Assembly: GCA_036768485.1 (NCBI GenBank)
Contig: JAVLUZ010000572.1
Span: forward strand, 1 to 64,000
Length of the DNA stretch: 64,000 bases
Reading direction: 5' to 3'
From: Mermis nigrescens
Lineage: Eukaryota; Nematoda; Enoplea; Mermithida; Mermithidae
Below, in pieces: positions 50,607 through 60,593 of the stretch. Both the position numbers and the translations under genes were made by a program. Below the pieces are notes generated by a model. That model saw nothing but the letters and a program-made list of their open reading frames with translations, searched no databases and was not told the DNA's origin. Each line of letters opens with the position of its first letter. The first letter of the stretch is position 1.

Positions 50607-51413
50607 TGCTTCAAGCTTTATAATTTATCTAGCAATCACACCCAACTTCAAGATGATATCGCTAAACTCGTAGTCTGGTCCAAGGATTGGCAGTTAAAAA
50701 TTGCTACTGAAAAATGCTACGTGTTATATCTAGGTTTTGGAAATCCCAAGCATTCTTATAGAATTTCTGACCTGACTGTAGAACAGAGTGTAAATTCTGT
50801 AAAGGATTTGGGTGTTTACGTATCAAGTAAACTTGATTTTAATTTCCACTATAATGATATAACGCGTAGAGCTTATGCTAGGGCTATGCTAATATCGAAA
50901 TCATTTGCTTCTAAAAATAAACTAAATATGTCTAGGGCTTTTACTGTTTACGTCAGACCGCTTCTTGAGTATTGTAGCACTGTTTGGAATCCATACCGTA
51001 AGACCCATGTTTCAATGATCGAAAATGTTCAAAGGAAATTTACACGTAAAATTATTGGATTTCGGGGACTTTCTTATGCTGAAAGACTCAGTTCCTTAGA
51101 ATTGGATAGCCTGGAGATTCGCAGATTGCGTAGTGATCTGTGTATGATGTATCAGATATTGAGTGGTATATGCGTTTTGCAGCAAGCCGACTTTTTTACT
51201 TTTTGTGAAAACAACACGCGTGCTCAAAATTCAATGAAATGTGAATGCACTCCTTTTCGGCTTGATGTTCGTGGGTATGATTTATCCAATAGGTGGATTC
51301 ACGTATGGAATTCTCTCCCTGAAGCTGTTGTAAGATCTCCTAGTGTTGCTTCCCTCCGTGAAAAGTTGAAAAAAGTTGATCTAACGGGGTATTTGCTAGG
51401 GGGCGTGTTCTAA
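50607..51413 (+). CDS. LINE reverse transcriptase C-terminal region, open but truncated
   Basis: About 268 codons remain open without a stop from the truncated 5' edge to TAA at 51411-51413. They include SVKDLGVYVSSKLDF, AFTVYVRPLLEYCSTVWNP, RKFTRKIIGFRGLSYAERL and the SNRWIHVWNSLP tail typical of CR1/L2/Jockey-group RT proteins, which copy the element's RNA at the cut site. The catalytic palm is missing and no real start is present. The clean frame suggests a recent insertion compared with the other LINE copies here. Confidence 0.8.
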   Translation, partial: CFKLYNLSSNHTQLQDDIAKLVVWSKDWQLKIATEKCYVLYLGFGNPKHSYRISDLTVEQSVNSVKDLGVYVSSKLDFNFHYNDITRRAYARAMLISKSFASKNKLNMSRAFTVYVRPLLEYCSTVWNPYRKTHVSMIENVQRKFTRKIIGFRGLSYAERLSSLELDSLEIRRLRSDLCMMYQILSGICVLQQADFFTFCENNTRAQNSMKCECTPFRLDVRGYDLSNRWIHVWNSLPEAVVRSPSVASLREKLKKVDLTGYLLGGVF

Positions 51414-51640
51414 GTGCATAATTTATTTAGCCTGCGCGCCTACCTTCGTCTTTTGCACTAATCTCGTATAAATGTACTTTAATTAATAATTTCTTGCTTT
51501 TAGAATATGTGATTTTGTATGATGATTCATGTCGAATGTTTATTTATAATTGTATTTCATTGTATATTAATGTTTCTTTTCTTATTGTGTTCTTTTTTTG
51601 TGCGACGAAAATAAAATATTTGTATTGTATTGTATTGTAC
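50607..51640 (+). mobile_element. 5'-truncated LINE 3' end with (TTGTA)n tail
   Basis: Starts just after RT motif C (FKLYNLSSNH) and runs to a TGTATTGTATTGTATTGTA tail. It lies inside the long-TIR element. 5' truncation and a tandem-repeat tail are typical of target-primed reverse transcription. Confidence 0.8.
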
Positions 51641-52770
51641 CTACATTTGTAGTTGTTCGTTAGATCGCTGAAAATTTTCATGTGAAGGTTTATAGATACA
51701 TAGGTATAGGTACCTTTATATGTATGTACATATTTTGTGTAATGATTTTGTTTGGAGTTGTATAGGTTGGTATATAGGTAACAATAATTGACAAATCGGG
51801 AACTTTTTTTGCATCAATTCACTGAGTAAGATGAGCAATCTGTTTCTTACAAAAATAGCAACTGCGTATACTGTTAATAAGAGATAACATTAGTATTTTT
51901 CTTCTGATTTCTGATCACAATTTCGGTGGCGCATTGTGCGCGCGTGAGTTTACCAACACGAAAGTACGGGGTTCGAAACTCACGGATGCGAAGCTTTTTA
52001 AGAATTTTAAATCTTGCAAATATTGGCCCCTAATGAAGTCGTTATTGGCCTTTAACGAAAAATTCGGGGCCAACATTGGCTAATAATCAGTGCCCCAGCT
52101 ACACCAATGCCCAACATACTGCAACTCTCTGTACTTTCATCTTGAGAAGTCTGACGTACTCCCGTAGTCGAAAAACTTCGATTCACGTAAAATATATATT
52201 CACACACAAAGGGTAGGTGTGCACTAGGCACAGCAATACCCGGAGTCGAAAAGGTCAACCCGAAATTCATCTCTACCCTGTTGGCAAACCATCAGTACTA
52301 AATACAGTAACAGAGAAAACTAGAGCTTTTTCAACTTATTGTAGCAGATAGTTCAACTTGGCCGTAAAACCAATTAGCTTCGAAAAAGTAGAGGACGAGC
52401 AATAGCGATTCATATACCCCCTTTCACATGCCAAACCCTGTGAAATTTTATAGGGAATTTTCACTGACGTAAACTAACATTTTTCAATAAATATGGATTT
52501 TTTTAAATGTTAGTCACGTAATAACAGAAATCATTCGCTTAGATTTAATTTATTTTAATACACAGCTGAAAATTGTTATGTGAAAGGCGCAATCTTGTGA
52601 GAAACAGACGAAAACGCATTTATTTCGCTGCACTTAAATGTAGTTCTGCTCTATGAAATTTGTTATGATGCAAAAAGTAACATAACTGATGCTTGAGTTT
52701 TGAAAATTGAACAATGTCCTGTTTAACTGGCTTAAATCTTCATTATCTTCTCGATCTCAATGCGAAGTTG

Positions 52771-54110
52771 TGTAGAAATGGCTCTACACCCCATTTTTGC
52801 TGCGTTGGTTCAACGCGAAATTCCATTCGTTTTGTGCTATGTTGTACATACATGCCGATGACTGTTTGCCCCAGATGCTCAATTTCGTGCTTAATTTCCA
52901 TTTGCACGTACGCGACCACTCAGCGTAACGCTTTAGTGTGTCGCCCGGGACCACCTTCCCTCTTAAAATTATCATATCTTCATTTCCTTTCACACTCATA
53001 TTTTCAATAAAAATCCGGGATAGGAAAATGGGCACTCGGGCTTAATGCGACTTGAGTACGAATTGGTATGTGTGCTATCATATCATACGCGTGTTAAAAC
53101 TCCATATGTGTGTGTCTCATATTCGTGTCTATTTCGTTTGTACATTCTTTACCGTAAGCTTTGCCCATAGGCCTATTGTTATTCTCGTAGATCCATTTCG
53201 CGTTTCTTTGTTAAGAATTTTTTCATTTTACATTGAGCTTCCCAGTTTTTCGCCAGCTTGTACGCTGTGCCTGTTTTCTTTTCCGTGCGACGCATTTTTC
53301 CGCACGTAGTCTCCCCAGGCACGTAGCTGTGGGGGGGACTGGGGGGGGTCCGACCCCTAAAATTCAGAAAAACCCGTAAAAATAGGACTTTTTACACGTT
53401 ATTTGGTGCTATTTTTGGCTTAGACCCCCCCAAAATTGGTGTTGGTCCCCCCCCCCAAATAGGAGGGCCAGCTACGTGCCTGAGTCTCCCTGTGTTTTCC
53501 CCGGTGTGGCTGCAGGGAAATCTCGTCGTATTTCGTCGCGTAGTGGGCAGGTATCTTTCGCCCCTACGCATTTGTTATTTTATTTGTGTGCCTTCACGGC
53601 AATAGTTGTATGCCGTTGGCGGGCTACGTGCCCTCGTAATTATAGTGTTGTTTTTAACCGATTAGCGTAACACGACAGTCGACAGCATGCATCTTCATGC
53701 TGTCGCGTTTTTAATTGCCTCATAATTCTCTGTCCAAAAATATTGTAAAAATTAATTATTTAATTAACGATGATTGAGCTCGGTTCGAATTTCCGTGCTG
53801 TTGAATTCTGTCCTTGTGCTACACTATACTTAGGAACCTTCAATATTTTCAAGCACCGGAATTCGGTCCCAAAACAAGTTAAATAATAATCTCTTTGAGC
53901 CCTCAATTAGGTTTCCGGGGAACTTACATTATTTAGGTACTTAATCTCAAAAGGGGTTAAGTAAGTAAGTTTCACTAGGTGCGCGCAGTAGAGGGCCGGG
54001 CTATCTTGACAGGCCGGGCCTTACCCCCGAGTCGCCTTTTGTGCGAGCGCGTGAGCTTAAGTTTCGGGCATAAGTAAGACAAGTGGGTGTAGTATCCGGC
54101 TACACTTACA
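52771..54110 (+). mobile_element. Solo-LTR-like insertion 1
   Basis: TGTAGAAATGG ... CGGCTACACTTACA, TG...CA ends, flanked by GTTG / GTTA at the LINE break. It shares sequence (TTAACGATGATTGAGCTCG, CTTAGGAACC) with 54174-55111. A MITE is nested at 53316-53482, leaving about 1165 bp of LTR. No gene. Confidence 0.55.
53316..53482 (+). mobile_element. hAT-like MITE with perfect 14-bp TIR and perfect 8-bp TSD
   Basis: CAGGCACGTAGCTG ... CAGCTACGTGCCTG are exact reverse complements. AGTCTCCC flanks both sides (53308-53315, 53483-53490). 167 bp. It inserted into the LTR-like element. Confidence 0.92.
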
Positions 54111-54173
54111 GTTATTAATAGTTCTTTTTCAGACAGCCTAAGTGTCTCAAGCGGTGTCCCGCGAGCGTCATAG

Positions 54174-55111
54174 TGCACTGTGGGTTATGCCTTCGGTTTT
54201 CCCACCATTTCCCAAATTTTCAATATTAAAAAACAATAAGATACTTGTCCGGTAACATAGAATTAAGTATATGATAATAGTAATCGTTTTATGCATAACC
54301 GCTCGTATTAGTTTAGAACATTCGATCTGATTTAAAAGTATTCCAGTATTATGTTATTTTGACGTAAACTTCGTTTACTGTAATGGTCCTATGTGGCCAT
54401 CTTAGTTAGTTGGTTCTCGGACGTACGCTTGTATAGTCGAGTACGTTTTCTTTCGTTTTTGCGTTATTTTGTTGTCCGGCAGCAAGCCGTGTATATAGTG
54501 ATAGAAATAAAAGAGAAAACCTACCCAGAGGTTTCGTTATACCGCGGTTAAGGTCGGTTTTTCCCATCGTCGAGGATTTCGGGATTCTAAGTGGAAGGAT
54601 AAGTACATTTCGTATGATTATTCATTTCGTTCGAACGTCTTAACTCTTTTCTCAATCCAAAAATTGATTAAAAATATTATTTAATCTTTAATGATGATTG
54701 ATCAGTCTAGAGCTCGTTGGTGTTGTTTTCAAATTTCATTGTGCTACGTACATTAGGAACCAAAAACATTTCTGATTGATTCGAACCCAGAAAAGAAGCT
54801 AAATCATCAATTTGAGCATTGAGATAGGTCAACTGACCTCCGCGGCAATACCGAGATTTAGGTAGGTATTCTTACAGCTTAGTGCGTAGCTGCTGAGATC
54901 ACCCGACGAGAAGCGGTCAGCAATATTTGGACTGAGGGGATCGAAGCCGTAAGGTCTGTAAGGGTCCAAAGACCGAAGTCACCCCAGACTAAGCGTTCGG
55001 GACCAGCGCTGAGAGCAGATCTAAGTACCTAAGTACCTAAGTAAGTCTCGATGGCAAATACACCCGGTTCCTATATTGTTTCTGTAAACATAGGGCGGCT
55101 CTGTATTTACA
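54174..55111 (+). mobile_element. Solo-LTR-like insertion 2
   Basis: TGCACTGTGGG ... CGGCTCTGTATTTACA, 938 bp, TG...CA ends, flanked by ATAG on both sides. Contains an AATAAAAGAG polyadenylation-like word at about 54505. Related copies: 52771-54110, 59503-60110 (reverse) and one ending at 63730. Confidence 0.6.
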
Positions 55112-55290
55112 ATAGGGCCAACTCTTCCTCATTTATATGAATTATTTGTGCGATAATATCAATAGTCGTGTGCCTACATTTATTTGCCGATGATGTCAAA
55201 TTGTATAATTTGTCCACTTGTAATGCTGTACTTCAAAATGATCTTAATAAGCTTGGTTGCGTGAGTGGCATCTTCAGATATCTATCAATA

Positions 55291-56041
55291 GCAAAGAAAA
55301 ATGCTCCGATGGAACAAAAAAGGTGAATATACTTGGAATTGTGGATTATTAAGGATGTAAAAGGATGGGACTAGGAAAAATCTACCTAAAGTCGCAAAAT
55401 CTGCTAAAAATCACACTTTCTCTAAGCAACGCAAAAAATCGAAGTATATTCTGCAGCCTCTAAAAAGTGTCTTTTTTAAATAATGTTCAAAGTTTCAGAT
55501 AAGAGTGTATAAACGAAATCTGTAATGTTTATTTTTTTAAATTAATGGCAAGTAGCAACGCTGACTAGCTTCGTATCCTGATCGATAGAAAATTTAGTGG
55601 TATTGTATTTAAAGTTGTTTTATTTTGTTCTGAGCATTAAAGCAAGCAAAGCAGCGGCCGATTGATTAGTGCACACAATCCTTAAGGGCATGCTAGTGTA
55701 CCTACATCTAGTCTGTTTCAAGTCAACTTAAGTGTTTCCTACTGTTTTAAACCATTCATTCAATTGGCTTAGAAAGACAGTTAGTTTACTCAACATCATT
55801 TCCCATAGCTACTGCGTACCTAATGTGCTGCTTTTTCAATCATTTTATGGTTAAATATTTATTTTAATCTGTTGGCCGCAGAATATACTTCGATTTTTTG
55901 CGTTGCTTAGAGAAAGTGTGATTTTTAGCAGATTTTGCGACTGTAGGTAGATTTTTCCTAGTCCCATCCTTTTACATCCTTAATAATCCACAATTCCAAG
56001 TATATTGATCTTTTTTGTTCCATCTGAGCATTTTTCTTTGC
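55291..56041. mobile_element. Tc1/mariner-like MITE with about 165-bp TIRs and TA flanks
   Basis: GCAAAGAAAAATGCTC ... GAGCATTTTTCTTTGC ends; the arms 55291-55460 and 55870-56041 are almost perfect reverse complements. TA lies directly outside both ends. No transposase in the 400-bp centre. Confidence 0.75.
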
Positions 56042-56043
56042 TA

Positions 56044-58050
56044 GTACCCCACTTTTAATTAGTATGATTTGAGTACATCAGTCAGTGAACACATACAGTA
56101 ACATGCCATTATAATGACAGCAGTCCGAGAACACGGAAAGCAATACTGTTCTTAACATCAGCATTATCCTTCTCAAACAAGACAACCTTACATTATTTTA
56201 ACAGATCAAAGTTTTTCAGCATTAACTTTGCGCAAATTTCAAGTGTTAGGAACACTAACGCTCAGATTTGGAAGTACTTTCTAAGGGGTGGCGAACAGAA
56301 ATATGAAGTGAAGAAGTCGGGAGAGGTCGAATAGGATAAAAATAACATACTTTTTAAGGGGTGGCGAACAAAAATATGGACAAACACGTATTTTTCACTG
56401 TCCACCACATTGTAAACTTTAAAAATCTGAACCGAACGAATTTATTTATTGAGTGAAAATAAATTCGGTTTGGGCCAGTTTGTAGCCCTTTGATTGTAGT
56501 ACGTTTGTATGTGCCAAACTTATGTTCCGCGAAATATTTGATATGATTTACCAATTAAATACGAAAAAACCTGTTTTTTCGCCTATTTTACACCTCGGAT
56601 TTCGAACTTTACACCCCCATAAACAACTCAATATTACGTTTTTTTGAACGCGATTTGCTTCGACGTGTAGCCCTTAAAAGTTACTTTATATTTATCTATT
56701 TAAATTATCTTAACTCATAACCGAAAAAGTTGGCAGAGAAATCTTGGACAAAATCTGTTTTTTTACTCATCCACTAGAGTGTAAAGTTTAAACCCCTGGT
56801 AATGTGTATTAATTGTAGAAAAGTTTGAAGGTCAGATTCGTTATTCTGACCTCACAGAGAGCATTTTTAAAAAAATTATCATCCACGGCGCTCTGGGCGG
56901 AAAAAATTTTTTCAGTGTAAAGTTTACACCTGCACTAATAACGCAATATTGATTGTAAAGAAACAAAATAAATTTTGACGTGTAGCGCTTAAGATGAGGC
57001 AGATTTCAAGGGTAGTTACCACGTTCTTTCTACTAAGTGGAGAATATGGCAGAGAAAAGAATATTTTTTGTCTCAGACTCTTTACAATAAACCGCCTCTA
57101 AATTCGAAAATATTACTTTTTAAGAAAAAATAAAAAAAGTTTTTCCTAGATTTTATAACCGTCTACCTTTTGAAACCAATCAGACTGCATAGAATGTAAA
57201 ACTGAGTTAGATATGCTCTTGCACATGAAAACAGTAACAAACCGTCTAATTTTCACTCCTGTGCAACAACCAATGAGTGTAAAGAAATTTTAAGACCAGA
57301 TTCGTAACCTACTAATTGGGGAAAACATTTTTTTTAAATTCATCATCCACGACGCTATGGGCGGAAAAAATGTTTTCAGTGTAAAGTTTACACTTGCACT
57401 AATAACGCAATATTGATTGTAAAAAAACAAAATAAATTTTGACGTGTAGCGCATAAGACGAGGCACATTTTAAGGGTAGTTACCACGTTGTGTCTACCTA
57501 GTGGAGAATATGGCAGGAAAAATTTTTTTGTCTCAGACTCTTTACAATAAACCGCCTCTAAATTCGAGAATATTACTTTTGAAAAAAATTAAAAAAAGTC
57601 TCCCCTAGATTTTTTAACCGTCTACATTTTGAAACCAATCAGACTGCATAGAATGTAAAACTGAGTTAGATATGCTTGGCCACATGAAAACTGTAAAAAA
57701 ACCGTCTAATTTACAGTCCTGTGCAACAACCAATGAGTGTAAAGAAATTTTAAGATCAGATTCGTAACCTACTAATTAGGGAAAACATTTTTAAAAAAAT
57801 TGGCCCTCCGCAAATTATTTGAATCTTTGGTGTAAACTTTACACACTCACGACGCGCTCGGTATTGAGTGTAAACAAGAAAAAATGGGGGCACTAAGTTT
57901 TTTTATTATCTACCTTTTAAAAAAAACCGCATCTCTCAGATGTGTGCCGTTATAGCTGTGAGGGGGACACAAATTTCGCACTCGCTATGAAAAACATGTA
58001 AGAAAAAAGGATGGCCAAGTATATTATAGGTAGCGCTATCGCGCTACCTA
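56044..58050 (-). repeat. TGTAAA-rich unclassified element, reverse copy
   Basis: Ends in the hairpin GGTAGCGCTATCGCGCTACC at 58029-58048. It is dense in GTGTAAAGTTTACAC words and carries a tandem duplication of about 455-460 bases (about 56866-57335 and 57336-57795). It matches 60594-62995 in inverted orientation over most of its length. No coding frame worth calling. Confidence 0.65.
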
Positions 58051-58408
58051 TGATAAATGCTTAGTTCTATACATGGGTTATAAAAATCCAAAACATCAAA
58101 ATTTCATTGGAAATCTACTTTTGCCTTCTGATCCAGACTGTATCCGTGACTTATAGTCCATTTCACATAACTTCGTGCATAAATTCTGAGAATTTTCAAC
58201 AACAGTAAGCCGAGGATTACGATGAATATATATCAGATCAATGCTATTATCGCAATCTGTCAGCTTATTGTCAGAGATATTATTAAAATTTATGACCGCA
58301 GCTGAGTGAAACAGACTGGTGTTCTAATGTCTCAAAATTTGAAATTTCAACAGCATATCACGCGAAATAATTAAAAATGCTTCTCACCGCTCTAGTCTGA
58401 TTCTGAAG

Positions 58409-58570
58409 CAGGGGTGGATTTAGGGGAGGAGCGGGGGCGGCCGCCCCCCCCATTGGCCCAAAATAGTGCGCAAAATTAATGATTTTTGAGCGATTTTTAG
58501 CGAGTCAGGGTTCACCCCCTTTCCTTAGGGGTACCGCCCCCCCCTTAGGAAAATCCTGGATCCGCCAGTG
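58409..58570 (+). mobile_element. hAT-like MITE in LINE
   Basis: CAGGGGTGGATTTAGG ... CCTGGATCCGCCAGTG, flanked by TTCTGAAG / TTATGAAG (8 bp, one mismatch), inside a LINE sequence reading CTGAAGTTATT in the intact copy. 162 bp. Confidence 0.85.
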
Positions 58571-59009
58571 TTATGAAGTTATTCTTTTCTCGTGATAATG
58601 AAATTTTGTCTAGTGCGTTTAAGATATACATATGTACATATATGCATGTTGTTCCTCCATTTGAATTTTGCTCTCGTTTGGAGTCCTTATCGTATTCGAG
58701 ATATTGATCGCATCGAAAAAATTCAGCGCAGGTACATTGTACGCAAAGTATTTTTGGCTTTAAGAGCGGTTTGTCTTATAACGATCGTTTAATTAAACTG
58801 TCTTTAGAACGCCTATAGGTGCTACTATAAATACATTTTGTAAAAAACTTTACTCAGATTCAAGTAAAAAATTGCAAATATTACTGGCCAAATAGTTCAG
58901 AGTTAAACTTCAAAAAATTTCCATTTCAATACGCTCATCGCTTAAATTGTGACGATTTTTATCTAAAATCACACTTGCACAACTAAACACGCGTTTAAAT
59001 GGTGCCGAC

Positions 59010-59249
59010 CATACGTGGGCAGCAAGAAAACTCTGGGGGGGGTGCAAGATTTTTTTGAAGGTCGAAAAATGGCCTTAAAAATGGTGGTATGGCGATAAAA
59101 ACACCATTTTTCGACGTTTCTCATCAAGCACTATCCATTGGCATCAAAAAATTGCGAAAAAACGAAAAAATTTTCAAAAATTGAATTCTGGGGGGGTATT
59201 TTGGTTTCTGGCGGGGGTGCATACCCCCCAAACCCCACGCCCAGGTGTG
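59010..59249 (+). mobile_element. hAT-like MITE copy with perfect 8-bp TSD
   Basis: CATACGTGGGCAGCAAG ... GCCCAGGTGTG, 240 bp, flanked by GTGCCGAC at 59002-59009 and 59250-59257. It is the best-bounded copy of the abundant family. Confidence 0.9.
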
Positions 59250-59502
59250 GTGCCGACGTTGTGGGAATGGCCAAAATCGTAGATGTAAGTCTAAGATGTA
59301 ATCTATGAATCCAACAAGATTTAGTTTTGAGCCCAAAATATGAAAATTTTTTGAATTAAACAAAATTTAGTCTTGAAACCAAAATATGAAACTGTTTATG
59401 TTTACACAGCCAATTATGCAGTGAGGTTCTTACAAAAAATGACAGTTGATACTGAGGACAACACTTTTATTAAAAAACATTGATCATGTAAACTTGACTA
59501 TA

Positions 59503-60110
59503 TGTAATAACAGGCCCTACCGGTGTCTACTAATTCGACACTGGCACGGACCCGTAATTGCCTTCAAGAGTTACTCAGGTACCTATGCTGCTCTTAGCGC
59601 TGGCCAGGTTCTGCAAGTTCGCAGGGCGACTCTAAACCCGATGGCCCTCAATGACCTACGGCTTCGACTGTCTCGGTATGTTGCTGACCGCTTCTCGTCG
59701 GGTGTCTCAGCAGCTACGCCCTATTTCCTAGCTTTGAGTACCTACCTAATCCCGGAATGCGCGCGAGGTCAGTTGACCTATCTCAACCCACTCTCAAGTT
59801 GATAATTTAACTTGTTTTCCAATGTAAACCAGTTTCGAAATGTTTTGGTTCCTAATTTGTGTAGCACTCCAAATTTTGAATCAAACAACAGCGAGCTCTA
59901 ATCTGAATAGTCATCATAAAAAGATTAAATAGTATTTTAGCTATTTTGTGGGTTGAGAAAGAGATAAGAGAATTTCCAAAAATAAGTTGAAGATAAGACA
60001 TAAAATTGTTTACCTTCCAAGTTCAGCCGGAATAAAATAAAATATTCCTTATCGTCGAGGCCCGGCCTTCCCTCGATATATGTGATCACTGGTAAGTTAT
60101 TTTTCCAATT
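59503..60110 (-). repeat. LTR-like copy, reverse orientation (right boundary unclear)
   Basis: The + strand begins TGTAATAACAGGCC, the complement of the TTACA end of the other LTR-like copies. It matches 54640-55050 in reverse, with words such as GGTCAGTTGACCTATCTCAA and TTTGGTTCCTAATTTG. The open frame 59446-59802 is a by-product. Confidence 0.55.
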
Positions 60111-60593
60111 TAAATAACGCTAATTAACAACGGCGCGGCTGCAAGCCAGCACAAACCAAAATAAAACAAAAAGCGCTCCAACGCGGTAATGCACACGAGT
60201 GCCGACTCGGCTCAACTCACTAACTCACTACACATGATTAATTACAGTACATGATGTCTATTCATCATCCAAAACAAATTAAACAAAGACTGAACTGACT
60301 TTTAACCAAGTTATAAGATCAACATATTTACAGCGGTAATTCAAATAAGTAATTTACTCATCTTAACGTATATATAACTCTGATTTACCAGACAAGTACC
60401 TAATAGAATTTTGAAATGAAAGATGGGATTAAAATGGCAACTGAAGGCATAACCTCGAGCTAGCGCATCACCTAGGATGGCTGCTCGACTAGTTATGATA
60501 TTCCGTAATGATGTAAAGTCGTATTCGATTGGCTTCCGCGATGTTAATAATAGAGTGTTCGAATAATGTTCGTACGGTGTAACTGACGTAGTC

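Larger units (their letters stand above)
49846..52094. mobile_element. 2.25-kb long-TIR element with perfect 10-bp TSD (MULE-like or fold-back)
   Basis: GGCACTGATTATTGACCAAT ... TAATAATCAGTGCC, flanked by CCAGCTACAC at 49836-49845 and 52095-52104. The TIRs are about 270-300 bases (to about 50150 and from about 51828). Each TIR contains a tRNA-like segment with A box TGGCGCA(G/T)TGTG and B box GGTTCGAAACTC. The spacer holds a LINE 3' end and no transposase. The TSD length and long TIRs resemble Mutator-like elements; that class is an inference. Confidence 0.75.
52712..58815 (+). mobile_element. LINE copy in six colinear pieces with five insertions
   Basis: Pieces matching the LINE at 38945-41835 occur in order: 52712-52770, 54111-54173, 55112-55290, 58045-58160, 58320-58408 and 58571-58815, corresponding to about 40730-41430 there. 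The gaps are: an LTR-like insert, a second LTR-like insert, a TIR element plus TGTAAA repeat, an unassigned 160 bp, and a hAT-like MITE. In piece 3 the RT motif C codons read as intact FADD (ATTTGCCGATGATGTC). Confidence 0.72.

Noticed and set aside
54500..54600. LTR at 54174 as the same family as the candidate LTR at 3353
   Set aside because: Starts and bodies differ. Only AAGTAAGT-type words are shared, which is too weak.
59446..59802. 118-codon open frame as a gene
   Set aside because: It lies across the reverse LTR-like copy and its border, with no family resemblance.
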